Assembly (NCBI GenBank): GCA_937894515.1 | Contig: CALCRH010000020.1 | Location: 1 to 7,041 of the forward strand | Reading direction: 5' to 3' | DNA from: an uncultured Clostridia bacterium | Lineage (GTDB): Bacteria; Bacillota; Clostridia; Oscillospirales; Oscillospiraceae | DNA: 7,041 nt | Shown: positions 1 to 6,189 of the stretch, piece by piece | How the letters are laid out: every line of letters begins with the position of its first letter | Position numbering within the stretch: the stretch's first letter is position 1 | Translations under genes and position numbers: made by a program | The notes under the pieces: model-generated | What the model saw: the letters and a program-made list of their open reading frames with translations, nothing else | The model's database searches: none | What the model was told of the DNA's origin: nothing

Positions 1-210
1 CCTCGAACTCCTTGACGCCGACATGGTGCCAGGCGTCGAGCGTGATGCCGTCGACCTTGACGATGCCCTTCTTCTCCCATTGGGAGCGATCGACCGCCTT
101 GATGTCCTTGATGAGAACGCGCTTGCCGCAGAAGACATAGCTTTCGCCGTCAAACTCGAACCGGAACTTCGACAGCAGCCACACGTGTCCGCCGATGACG
201 ACCGCCGCAA
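1..210. other. GC-rich foreign segment, probable chimeric join
   Basis: By hand count, bases 1-180 are about 59% G+C, while 241-420 are about 39%. Read leftward in the permease frame, the segment stays open and nearly every codon ends in G or C (GTC, ATC, GGC, AAG, GAC, TTC), unlike the rest of the window. The translated part begins around HVWLLSKFRFEFDG and later holds KRVLIKDIKAVDRSQWEKKG. I do not recognise the source protein. The switch falls within about 188-210, where the permease motif AAVVIGG is itself written with GC-rich codons. A short shared stretch could therefore have caused a misjoin during assembly or amplification. Confidence 0.7.
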
Positions 211-1057
211 TGGCATCCATCTCATAACCGTTACCGGCATTGGCAAAGTCCATAGAACCGATACGGGAAATGTAAATGACGGTTGCCAATGCACACATCA
301 CACCTATAAGAGCATAAATACGCCTTTTCTCACGTTTAACATTTATGCCTGAAAGAATAGCAGACTTTTCATTGGAACCTATGGCGATAGTATGTCTGCC
401 AAAGGTTGTTTTTTTGAAAAGTATATGCATAATTACAACAATGACAATCCAATAGATAATAGGCAGTACAACCTGACCGCCGATTTTGCTTGATGTTATG
501 TATTTAAATCCGTCAGGAACTTCGGGATTAAATGTTTTTGTGAGCTGCTGGGTAACTGAACGATATATTTTCATAGTGCCAAGCGTTGCAATAAATGGCG
601 GTAGCTTTCCGTAAGCAATAAGTGAGCCGTTAATAGTACCAAGAAGATAGCCGACACCTATAATTATAACAATGGCAACTATATATACAATCGGTCCGTT
701 AAGACCAAGAGAAGCAAGCAAACCGCTTTTTTGCGTCTTATCCTCTGCCTGTAGCGGTTGCAGCCACATCAGAATAGCACCCATGGCGCAGAGCATAGAA
801 CCAACGCTTAAATCAATGCCTCCCGAGCATATAACAAAGCACATTCCAAGTGCAATAATACCCGAATATACGTTATTCCTAAGTATATTCAGCCAAGCCA
901 TCGTCATCTTGCTCCACATACCGGAAAAGGAACCTGCAAGACTGCCCATAACCACGGCTTGAATGAGACCCATAACAATCAGTGCAAAAAGTGTTGGAAG
1001 AATGGCACTTTTTGCAATTATATTGATGAATTTAATGTTTCGTAATTTTTCTTTCAT
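1..1057 (-). CDS. Sugar ABC transporter permease (RbsC-like), 3' end replaced and running off the window
   Basis: This is the inner-membrane permease of a ribose/galactose-type importer (BPD_transp_2 family). It starts at ATG 1057-1055 behind a good GGAGGGG ribosome site and lies 24 bases after the ATPase stop. Family landmarks appear in order: GGIDLSVGSMLCAMGA around residues 79-94, INGSLIAYGKLPPFIATLG around 142-160, a GRHTIAIGSNEKSAILSG loop, and GYEMDAIAAVVIGG ending at residue 290. Several hydrophobic segments near residues 12-40, 62-98, 125-150, 190-212 and 245-262 fit its multi-pass topology. RbsC-type proteins normally continue with a TSLSGG-type segment and one or two more membrane helices. 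Here residue 291 onward is unrelated, hydrophilic sequence with G/C-ending codons, still in frame to the window edge. The native gene is therefore seen for about 290 codons, and the last 62 codons are judged foreign. The permease call is secure up to residue 290; the fused product is probably not real. Confidence 0.88.
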   Translation of the reverse strand, partial: MKEKLRNIKFINIIAKSAILPTLFALIVMGLIQAVVMGSLAGSFSGMWSKMTMAWLNILRNNVYSGIIALGMCFVICSGGIDLSVGSMLCAMGAILMWLQPLQAEDKTQKSGLLASLGLNGPIVYIVAIVIIIGVGYLLGTINGSLIAYGKLPPFIATLGTMKIYRSVTQQLTKTFNPEVPDGFKYITSSKIGGQVVLPIIYWIVIVVIMHILFKKTTFGRHTIAIGSNEKSAILSGINVKREKRRIYALIGVMCALATVIYISRIGSMDFANAGNGYEMDAIAAVVIGGHVWLLSKFRFEFDGESYVFCGKRVLIKDIKAVDRSQWEKKGIVKVDGITLDAWHHVGVKEFE

Positions 1058-1081
1058 ATTGACCCCTCCCCTTCATTTCTA

Positions 1082-2563
1082 TTACTCACCGCCGGTGGCA
1101 AGAAACATCATTCTGTGTTCGTTCATATCATTGCCTTTGACCTCGCCTGATATTCTGCCGTGAAACATAACAAGGCTTCTGTCACAGACACGGATGATTT
1201 CCTGCACTTCCGATGACAGTATAACGACCGCAACGCCTTTTGCCGATAACTGACGGATAATTAAGTAAATATCCTCTTTGGCTCCCACATCAACACCCTG
1301 CGTAGGGTTATCAAGAATCAACAGTTTCGGATTGCACATAAGCCACTTTGCCAAAACGACCTTCTGTTGATTTCCGCCGGAAAGAGCTGTTATCGGATTA
1401 TTTTTATCACTCACCTTTATGTGCAATTTTTTGCGTTGCTCGTTAAAACACTGTTCTTGCTGTTTTATATCAAGAAACGGCCCTTTTTTCATTTTTGGAA
1501 GATGAACAATACAGGCATTATCCAAAATGCTCATATCCTTGATAATAGCATTTTCCTGACGGTTTTTCGGGACATAAGCGACACCGTAATTTAATGCCTG
1601 AAAGGTATTTACGGGATGAATTGTTTTTCCTGCAAGCGTGATTGTGCCCGTATATTGTCCTCCCATAGAACCAAAAACAGTTTGGAAAAGTTCACTCCGA
1701 CCGTCTCCGAGAAGTCCGGTCACTCCAAGGACTTCTCCCTCACGAACCGAAAGAGAAATATCCCAAAAATGCTTGCCGTCCGAGAGATTATCTAATTTAA
1801 GCACCTCGTCCCCCGGTGTGCTTTTTTCGGTGAGAACATCAAAATTGACTTTATGCCCAACCATATGTTCTGCAAGTTTACTTATGTCGGTGTTTTTTAT
1901 ATCGCCGTTTGCCACCATGACACCGTCACGCAGGACTGTATATTTATCGCAGATTTCCATAACCTCATTAAGCTTGTGGGAAATAAAGATAATGCTCGCC
2001 CCATGTGCTTTTAAGGAACGCATCATATCAAAAACCCGTTGGATTTCCGGCTCTGTAAGAGAAGTAGTAGGCTCATCCATTATGATGATTGATGCATCCT
2101 GCAACAACGCACGGCATATTTCCACAATTTGCTTATACGAAGCATCGAGGTCACGCACAATAGTTTCCGGTTCAAGGTCAATATTCATATCGACAAAAAG
2201 CTCTTTTGTTTTCTTTTTCATTTGCTCTGTATCGAGAAACAAACCTTTTTTCGGCAGATGTGATATAAACATATTTTCATATATGCTTAAATCGTTGATG
2301 AGGTTAAGCTCCTGATGGATAAAACCAATCCCTGCCTTCTGTGAATCGACAGGGCTCGCAAAGTGCACTTCCTTACCATCAATCTTTATCGTGCCGCTGT
2401 TGGCCGGTAAAACACCGCCGAGTATATTCATCAGCGTTGACTTGCCCGCACCGTTTTCACCTATTAACGCACATATTTCGCCGGCTTTCAGTGAGAAATC
2501 AACGGCTGACAGCACACGGCTTTCGGCGAAACACTTGTTTATTTTTTTCATTTCCAAAAACAA
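1082..2563 (-). CDS. Sugar ABC transporter ATP-binding protein (RbsA/MglA-like, two nucleotide-binding domains)
   Basis: This cytoplasmic ATPase powers the sugar importer; at 493 residues it has the usual family length. Domain 1 (about 4-235) has Walker A GENGAGKS (35-42), a Q-loop glutamine at 84, Walker B IIIMDEP (159-165) with catalytic E164, and switch histidine H196. Its signature is degenerate (LDASYKQ, 139-145). Domain 2 (about 255-490) has the reverse pattern: a canonical signature LSGGNQQ (394-400), but Walker A is GLLGDGRS with Arg289 for lysine. Walker B reads LLILDNP with Asn419 where the catalytic Glu belongs, and the switch His is replaced by SSE (450-452). One composite ATP site is therefore consensus and the other probably non-catalytic. 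The start is TTG 2563, chosen because AAGGA lies 9 bases upstream; the in-frame ATG at 2551 has only a weak site. It lies between the binding-protein and permease genes of one operon. Confidence 0.93.
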   Translation of the reverse strand: MFLEMKKINKCFAESRVLSAVDFSLKAGEICALIGENGAGKSTLMNILGGVLPANSGTIKIDGKEVHFASPVDSQKAGIGFIHQELNLINDLSIYENMFISHLPKKGLFLDTEQMKKKTKELFVDMNIDLEPETIVRDLDASYKQIVEICRALLQDASIIIMDEPTTSLTEPEIQRVFDMMRSLKAHGASIIFISHKLNEVMEICDKYTVLRDGVMVANGDIKNTDISKLAEHMVGHKVNFDVLTEKSTPGDEVLKLDNLSDGKHFWDISLSVREGEVLGVTGLLGDGRSELFQTVFGSMGGQYTGTITLAGKTIHPVNTFQALNYGVAYVPKNRQENAIIKDMSILDNACIVHLPKMKKGPFLDIKQQEQCFNEQRKKLHIKVSDKNNPITALSGGNQQKVVLAKWLMCNPKLLILDNPTQGVDVGAKEDIYLIIRQLSAKGVAVVILSSEVQEIIRVCDRSLVMFHGRISGEVKGNDMNEHRMMFLATGGE

Positions 2564-2643
2564 AGTATCACATCCTTATAAAGACATCACAAAACAGTCA
2601 CTTTATATTTGGCACGGCTTTTTTGAATAAGTCTTATAGCAAT

Positions 2644-2677
2644 AAAGCGGGATATGGCATTCGTCATATCCCGCTTT
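2644..2677 (-). terminator. Intercistronic hairpin between binding-protein and ATPase genes
   Basis: A perfect 13-bp inverted repeat (2644-2656 pairs with 2665-2677, 8-base loop) lies 7 bases after the binding-protein stop. On the leftward transcript the 3' arm is followed by UUUAUUGCU rather than a clean U run, so termination is probably partial. Such structures often protect the upstream message and limit downstream expression, giving more binding protein than ATPase and permease. The structure is seen directly; that role is inferred. Confidence 0.75.
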
Positions 2678-2684
2678 GCAATAA

Positions 2685-3635
2685 TCAATACACTTTGTTT
2701 TCCGGATCAATGAAATCGGCTACATTATCAGCAGAAACAATAGTGGTCGGTATGATCATTTTTTCTTCAACCTTGCCGCCCTTATAGAGGATCAGGGCAT
2801 TTTTGATAGCGTCCTGAATCATCATAGGACTATATAGTGCAGAAGCCGCACCGACCGCCTTTCCTTCATCGGATGCAATCAAGCGGAAATACTCCTGAGA
2901 TCCGCCGCCTCCGGTGATGGCTTTTATGTCCGTACGTTTGGCTTCGGTAATCGCCTGTATTGCACCGAGAGAGGTTTCGTCATCCATAGAAAATACTGCA
3001 TCTATCTTGGAATGGGCTTCAAGGACATCGGCCATATTTTTGAGGCCGTCGTCACGGGAAAACGATGCTAATTGAATTTCGAATATGTTAGATTTATCAT
3101 ATCCGATCTTGTCAAGGTAGTCATAGAAACCCTGCTTACGAAGCTTGCACACAGAACCGGAGGACGGAACATCCATCACAACGATATTGGCTGAACTGCC
3201 GACCTTATCAACAATGTATTTTGCAGATTGGCAACCCATATCGTAGTTATCGCCGGTTACCATATATACCCCGTCACATTTGACATCAACATCAAAGTTG
3301 ACAACAGGGATTCCGGCATCTATCACTTCTTGTACAGCAGTTTCCATACCAGCCCACTGCGGATAAGAAACGATAACATTTGCACCCCACGCAACCAAAT
3401 CTTGAAGTCCGGCGGCCATTTCAGCGGCATCAGATGAAACAACGGTCTTATAGGTTAAGCTGTTATCCTTGCAGTATTTTTCAGCATAATACGCAACACC
3501 TGCAACCCATCCGTGGGTAACTTCCGGTGCGGCTATTCCGATTTTAACCGATGCTTCTTTGGCGTCTTTTTTACCGCAGGAACAAAATGCGAAGGTCATA
3601 ATTAACGCAAGTGCTAATGCAAAAAATCTTTTCAT
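2685..3635 (-). CDS. Lipoprotein substrate-binding protein of a ribose-type sugar ABC importer
   Basis: This is the extracytoplasmic receptor that captures the substrate and hands it to the permease. It is 316 residues, typical for the type-1 periplasmic-binding (Peripla_BP_4, RbsB-like) fold. Residues 1-19 form a signal peptide (MKRFF, then a hydrophobic stretch). A lipobox-like FCSC ends at Cys20, the likely lipidated residue, followed by a charged linker. The mature part opens with the beta strand VKIGIAAPEVTHGW and shows the usual alternation, including VIVSYPQ, GIPVVNFDVDV, ANIVVMDVPSSGS, IDAVFSMDDETSLGAIQA and DIKAITGGGG. The HGW-AGVAYYAEKY opening resembles sugar and sugar-alcohol binders, but the ligand cannot be assigned. 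The start is ATG 3635 with a modest GGGGG ribosome site. It is first in the operon, behind a sigma-A-like promoter and before a stabilising hairpin, which fits high expression. Confidence 0.92.
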   Translation of the reverse strand: MKRFFALALALIMTFAFCSCGKKDAKEASVKIGIAAPEVTHGWVAGVAYYAEKYCKDNSLTYKTVVSSDAAEMAAGLQDLVAWGANVIVSYPQWAGMETAVQEVIDAGIPVVNFDVDVKCDGVYMVTGDNYDMGCQSAKYIVDKVGSSANIVVMDVPSSGSVCKLRKQGFYDYLDKIGYDKSNIFEIQLASFSRDDGLKNMADVLEAHSKIDAVFSMDDETSLGAIQAITEAKRTDIKAITGGGGSQEYFRLIASDEGKAVGAASALYSPMMIQDAIKNALILYKGGKVEEKMIIPTTIVSADNVADFIDPENKVY

Positions 3636-3673
3636 AAAACAACCCCCAAAAAAAATTATATTAGATACTAGAA

Positions 3674-3701
3674 ATTATAAGAGATCCTGACAATGTAACA
3701 A
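3674..3701 (-). promoter_or_regulatory. Predicted sigma-A-type promoter of the sugar importer operon
   Basis: On the minus strand, TTGTTA (3701-3696) and a perfect TATAAT (3679-3674) are separated by 16 bases. The -10 lies about 38 bases upstream of the binding-protein start. Between it and the gene are only an A/T-rich leader and the GGGGG ribosome site. Confidence 0.65.
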
Positions 3702-3796
3702 TCAAAATATTAACAAATATCCCCCCTCCGTCCTAACCCCATATTTTGTTTTCTCATATAGTGTACCATATATTGTAAAAAAAGCAAGTAAATAAT

Positions 3797-3826
3797 TTCA
3801 CAAATAAGCGAATGATAGTGTATAAT
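3797..3826 (+). promoter_or_regulatory. Possible rightward promoter facing the tRNA-like fragment
   Basis: TTCACA (3797-3802) and a perfect TATAAT (3821-3826) are 18 bases apart on the plus strand. Any transcript would run through the tRNA-like fragment at 3953-3977 and could stop at the hairpin at 4002-4029, which is followed by a U-rich tail in this direction. No reading frame follows, so the product would be a short RNA of roughly 200 bases, antisense to the recombinase end. In such AT-rich DNA this could be chance. Confidence 0.3.
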
Positions 3827-3952
3827 TTTGTGCAAATATAATAATGGTACCCCCGTAATATTCAGTAGCAGAAGAAAGCCGGATATATATGTAAATGTCA
3901 AGCAATTAGCCTATTAATATAGCAATTTTATAATAATTATCTTGAGTAGGCG

Positions 3953-3977
3953 AGGTTCAAATCCTGTACACCCGACC
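3953..3977 (+). other. tRNA 3'-end fragment, likely attachment-site core
   Basis: The stretch contains a T-loop block AGG-TTCAAAT-CCTGT followed by ACACCCG, A and CC, which matches the 3' half of a tRNA: T stem-loop, 3' acceptor strand, discriminator A and the first two bases of CCA. A CGA-CC ending with G72 implies a tRNA starting with C, as in bacterial tRNA-Pro, but the isotype is inferred. Upstream (3880-3952) there is no matching 5' acceptor (CGGGTGT), D-arm or anticodon arm. Only three of the five T-stem pairs are kept, so homology breaks at about 3953. Such orphan tRNA ends are typical att copies of integrated elements. Confidence 0.6.
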
Positions 3978-5492
3978 TTTTTTCCAAAAATGAAAGAAAA
4001 TCCTCTCTTGTCTTGATAGACAAAAGAGGGCTTTTCTTGGTGCGCCGAAGCATTCTATACTCGAACCGTTTACCTCTTTGAGAGTAACGGTTTTACATTC
4101 TTCCTTATAGTTGAAACTGATAACAAGTTTATCGTCATATAGATAAACCGAGTTTACAAAACTGTTTATCAATCTCTGTTTGTGTTCTTTCTTCACAACA
4201 TCCATCTTTTGAAATCTTCTAAGCCAGAACATTAAGCCCTCTTTTGTTATTGTCGGGCGTTTCATCTCTTCTTTGATGATTTTCAGTTCTAATTCATTTT
4301 TCGTTTGTTCAAGCTCAATCATACGCTGCTTGGTTGTCGGTGTAATAATTCCTTGTTCTATTGCTTTCAGCAAGTTACCGATTATTGTTTCGGTCTCACT
4401 TAAGTTTTGTTTCAGCACCGTAAGTGCCGGATTTTCCTTTCCTGCTTCTTTTAAGACGATATTTGCTATATCTTCAATTACATTTTCGTCCATAAGAAGT
4501 TCTTTTGTTTTCTCTACTACGATATTTTCAATCCATTCTTTTTTAACCGTTATCTTATCGCAGTTGTGTTTGTATTTAGCTCCGTTGCATTTGTAGTATC
4601 GGTGGACACTGCCGTTTCGTGCCGTACCGCTTTCGCCACACATAAAGGAACCGCATTTCCCGCAGAACAGTTTGGTAGTCAGTAAATAGTCGTCCTCGGC
4701 TTTGTGCCTTGCGGCGGCTCTTTTGTTTTTAGCCCTGACTTCCTGTACTCTGTCAAACAGTTCCTGCGGTACGATTCTCGGTATACCGTCTTTATTGACA
4801 ATATCCTTGAATCGGTACTCACCGATATACCGTCTGTTCTTTAACATATCGGTCACAATGTTGATGGTCATTTTCGTGCCGTGCGAAGTGGTAAGACCCT
4901 TGTTGTTTAACATGGTTACGATTTCTTTGATTGTCATCCCCTCGGCATAACTTTTATACGCCGCAACCACCAACGGTGCTTTAATAGGATCAATTTCAAA
5001 TCGGTGGTCTTTGTTGATGACAAAACCTATCGGAACCGTTCCGCCGTTAAACTGACATTTGAGAGCATTTTCGGTCAGCCCTCGGTTGACCTTTTCGGAC
5101 AATTCCAACGAGAAGTATTCCGCATATCCTTCCAAAACCGATTCAAGCAATACACCCTCTGCATTCTTTGAAATGACTTCGGTTGCCGATATAACCGATA
5201 CACCGTTCTTTCGCAGTTTATGTTTATAGGTTGCCGAATCGTATCGGTTTCGTGAAAACCGGTCTAACTTCCAAACAATAATCGTATCAAACTTTCGCTT
5301 GTCGCTGTCTTTAATCATCATTTGGAAATTCGGTCGCTTATCGGTTTTTGCAGATAATGCACGGTCAATATAGGTGTCAATAACATCTATATTATTCCGC
5401 TTTGCGTATTCGTAGCATTCACGCAACTGACCGTCTATGGATTCGTCCCGCTGTCCGTCCGAAGAATATCTTGCATATATGACAGCAATCAT
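3957..5492 (-). CDS. Large serine recombinase (site-specific integrase)
   Basis: This enzyme integrates and excises mobile elements by serine-catalysed double-strand exchange. At 511 residues it is within the family range. The resolvase-type catalytic domain (1-150) has YARYSSDGQ with Arg8, nucleophile Ser10 and Gln14, then DRALSAKTDKRPNFQ and VWKLDRFSRNRYD. The DNA-binding recombinase domain spans about 155-260. A zinc ribbon with Cys277, Cys280, Cys302 and Cys311 follows, then a coiled-coil-like region (about 355-412) and a C-terminal segment. The ATG overlaps the upstream regulator's stop as ATGA, suggesting translational coupling; GGAGG lies 13 bases before the ATG, which is long. The last ~25 residues after ECFGAP are odd: they are encoded by a terminator-like hairpin and, from residue 506, by the complement of a tRNA 3' end. 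The native C-terminus may therefore have been altered by integration. Confidence 0.93.
   Translation of the reverse strand: MIAVIYARYSSDGQRDESIDGQLRECYEYAKRNNIDVIDTYIDRALSAKTDKRPNFQMMIKDSDKRKFDTIIVWKLDRFSRNRYDSATYKHKLRKNGVSVISATEVISKNAEGVLLESVLEGYAEYFSLELSEKVNRGLTENALKCQFNGGTVPIGFVINKDHRFEIDPIKAPLVVAAYKSYAEGMTIKEIVTMLNNKGLTTSHGTKMTINIVTDMLKNRRYIGEYRFKDIVNKDGIPRIVPQELFDRVQEVRAKNKRAAARHKAEDDYLLTTKLFCGKCGSFMCGESGTARNGSVHRYYKCNGAKYKHNCDKITVKKEWIENIVVEKTKELLMDENVIEDIANIVLKEAGKENPALTVLKQNLSETETIIGNLLKAIEQGIITPTTKQRMIELEQTKNELELKIIKEEMKRPTITKEGLMFWLRRFQKMDVVKKEHKQRLINSFVNSVYLYDDKLVISFNYKEECKTVTLKEVNGSSIECFGAPRKALFCLSRQERIFFHFWKKGRVYRI
4002..4029 (-). terminator. Terminator-like hairpin inside the recombinase 3' end
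   Basis: An 11-bp stem (4002-4012 with 4019-4029, 6-base loop) is fully paired on the minus-strand RNA with one G-U wobble, and is followed there by AUUUUCUUUC. Read rightward it has one C-A mismatch and is followed by a U-rich tail, so it could work in both directions. It lies within codons 488-497 of the recombinase, an unusual place for a terminator. Confidence 0.6.
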
Positions 5493-5863
5493 TCTTCTTC
5501 GTTTACCTCCTTTATCATTTGTTTTAAGGCGGACTTTAATTTTTGATTTAACTTGCTTCCGGGTTCAAAGCACAGCTCTGCAAATCTGTCGAAATCTTCC
5601 GTCTCGGAAAAACTCTTTTTAAGCACATCCGCATTTTGCTGATAGAGCATACCCTGCGGATTATCCGTTCTGCCGAAGATGTAATCAAGTGACACCTCAA
5701 AGAAGTCGGCATACCAAAGCAGTTTTTCAAACGGCGGATCTACAAGACCTGTTTCATACCGTCCGATACTTGCCTGCGTAGTGCCGCACTTTTCGGCAAT
5801 CTGCCTTTGCGAGTACCGTGCATTCACCCGAATTTCTTTCATCCGTTCTCCTACGACATTCAA
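5489..5863 (-). CDS. XRE-family helix-turn-helix regulator, co-transcribed with the recombinase
   Basis: A 124-residue DNA-binding protein. Residues 5-61 form a Cro/CI-type helix-turn-helix domain: GERMKEIRVNARYSQRQIAE, then CGTTQASIGRYETG (recognition helix) and FEKLLWYADFFEVSLDYIFG. Residues 62-124 are a charged, probably helical tail (KKSFSETEDFDRFAE and KLKSALKQMIKEV) that I do not recognise. The start is TTG 5863 with GGAGGTG 11 bases upstream, which gives the usual residues before helix 1. The alternative ATG at 5842 has AGGAG 5 bases away but would trim the domain's N-terminus. Its stop overlaps the recombinase start (ATGA), so it probably controls the recombinase operon and perhaps itself. 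An ATTAT-N3-ATAAT dyad (5895-5907) overlaps its own -10 and could be an operator, though the bases are of low complexity. Confidence 0.88.
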   Translation of the reverse strand: MNVVGERMKEIRVNARYSQRQIAEKCGTTQASIGRYETGLVDPPFEKLLWYADFFEVSLDYIFGRTDNPQGMLYQQNADVLKKSFSETEDFDRFAELCFEPGSKLNQKLKSALKQMIKEVNEEE

Positions 5864-5894
5864 TTATAGTTTCACCTCCATACAAGATAGGTGT

Positions 5895-5923
5895 ATTATA
5901 ACATAATCAAACCGCAAAGTCAA
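5895..5923 (-). promoter_or_regulatory. Strong sigma-A-type promoter of the regulator-recombinase operon
   Basis: On the minus strand, TTGACT (5923-5918) and TATAAT (5900-5895) have an ideal 17-base spacer. The -10 is 31 bases upstream of the TTG start, with the GGAGGTG ribosome site between. This near-consensus promoter would give high expression unless repressed. Confidence 0.8.
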
Positions 5924-6010
5924 TACATAAACTGAATATCGCAAAAATACATTCTTCGTTTTTTCGTGACGAATTTTTGGTCTACAGAATTTCTTGAAGA
6001 AAAACCTAAT

Positions 6011-6048
6011 GTTTTGTAAAAAATAGTGTGTATTATTTTTTAATCAGC
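6011..6048. repeat. Imperfect direct repeat, copy A, with internal dyad
   Basis: The copy reads roughly TTTTGTAAAAAATAGTGTGT then TATTATTTTTTAATCAGC, and contains the dyad AAAAAATA-N8-TATTTTTT (6018-6041). It matches copy B at 6053-6088 with a few substitutions and one gap. No gene covers it. Confidence 0.6.
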
Positions 6049-6052
6049 TTAC

Positions 6053-6088
6053 CGTTTGTAAAAAATAATGTATAATATTTTTAACAGC
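6053..6088. repeat. Imperfect direct repeat, copy B, with internal dyad
   Basis: The copy starts CGTTTGTAAAAAATAATG and ends TATTTTTAACAGC, with the dyad AAAAAATA-N8-TATTTTT (6060-6082). Its dyad begins exactly 42 bases after that of copy A, close to four helical turns, so a protein bound at both would sit on the same face of the DNA. Confidence 0.6.
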
Positions 6089-6126
6089 ATTCCCTAAAAC
6101 AGTCTGTAGAGTAAAATTTTAATATT

Positions 6127-6170
6127 CAAAAATGCCATTCGGACATGTGTATGTTCGAATGGCATTTTTG
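6127..6170. terminator. Strong bidirectional intrinsic terminator
   Basis: A 20-bp stem (6127-6146 with 6151-6170) is fully paired apart from one G-T wobble and closes on a 4-base loop, GTGT. The arms begin CAAAAATGCC and end GGCATTTTTG, so both strands yield a GC-containing stem followed by a U run. It lies 20 bases past the stop of the small regulator gene (leftward) and probably insulates it from the recombinase operon. Confidence 0.85.
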
Positions 6171-6189
6171 CTTATTTGCTTATTATTGA

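Larger units (their letters stand above)
3636..3956. other. AT-rich non-coding gap between the sugar operon and the mobile-element end
   Basis: About 320 bases with no credible gene. It holds the operon promoter, a dyad-like site TATAGTGTACCATA (3757-3770) about 55 bases upstream of the -35, and a second copy of ATAGTGTA at 3815-3822. A possible rightward promoter is also present. A 63-codon leftward frame (3710-3901) exists, but it starts at a TTG without a convincing ribosome site and has no recognisable domain, so I treat it as non-coding. Confidence 0.55.
5864..6189. other. Non-coding gap between the two regulator genes
   Basis: These 326 bases hold the regulator-recombinase promoter, the paired dyad repeats and the terminator of the small regulator. 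The stretch 5924-6010 is AT-rich, and I see no gene or RNA in it. Confidence 0.6.

Noticed and set aside
23..352. A rightward frame across the GC-rich end
   Set aside because: It crosses the suspected chimeric join, has no ribosome site or family features, and is antisense to the permease frame.
1638..2315. A 225-codon rightward frame
   Set aside because: It lies opposite the well-conserved ATPase gene and shows no domain; it is a shadow of that gene.
3710..3901. A 63-codon leftward frame with a hydrophobic N-terminal half
   Set aside because: It starts at TTG without a convincing ribosome site, overlaps the importer promoter region, sits in AT-rich DNA and has no recognisable domain.
3880..3980. 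A complete tRNA gene
   Set aside because: Only the T-arm and 3' acceptor are recognisable; no D-arm, anticodon arm or 5' acceptor strand is present, and two of the five T-stem pairs fail.
6031..6076. Rightward promoters with TATTAT/TATAAT inside the dyad repeats
   Set aside because: No acceptable -35 hexamer lies 16-18 bases upstream of either, and any transcript would end within about 100 bases at the terminator.
6011..6088. Start of a CRISPR array or iteron series
   Set aside because: Only two imperfect copies with a 4-base gap are present; there are no spacers of regular length and no cas or replication gene nearby.
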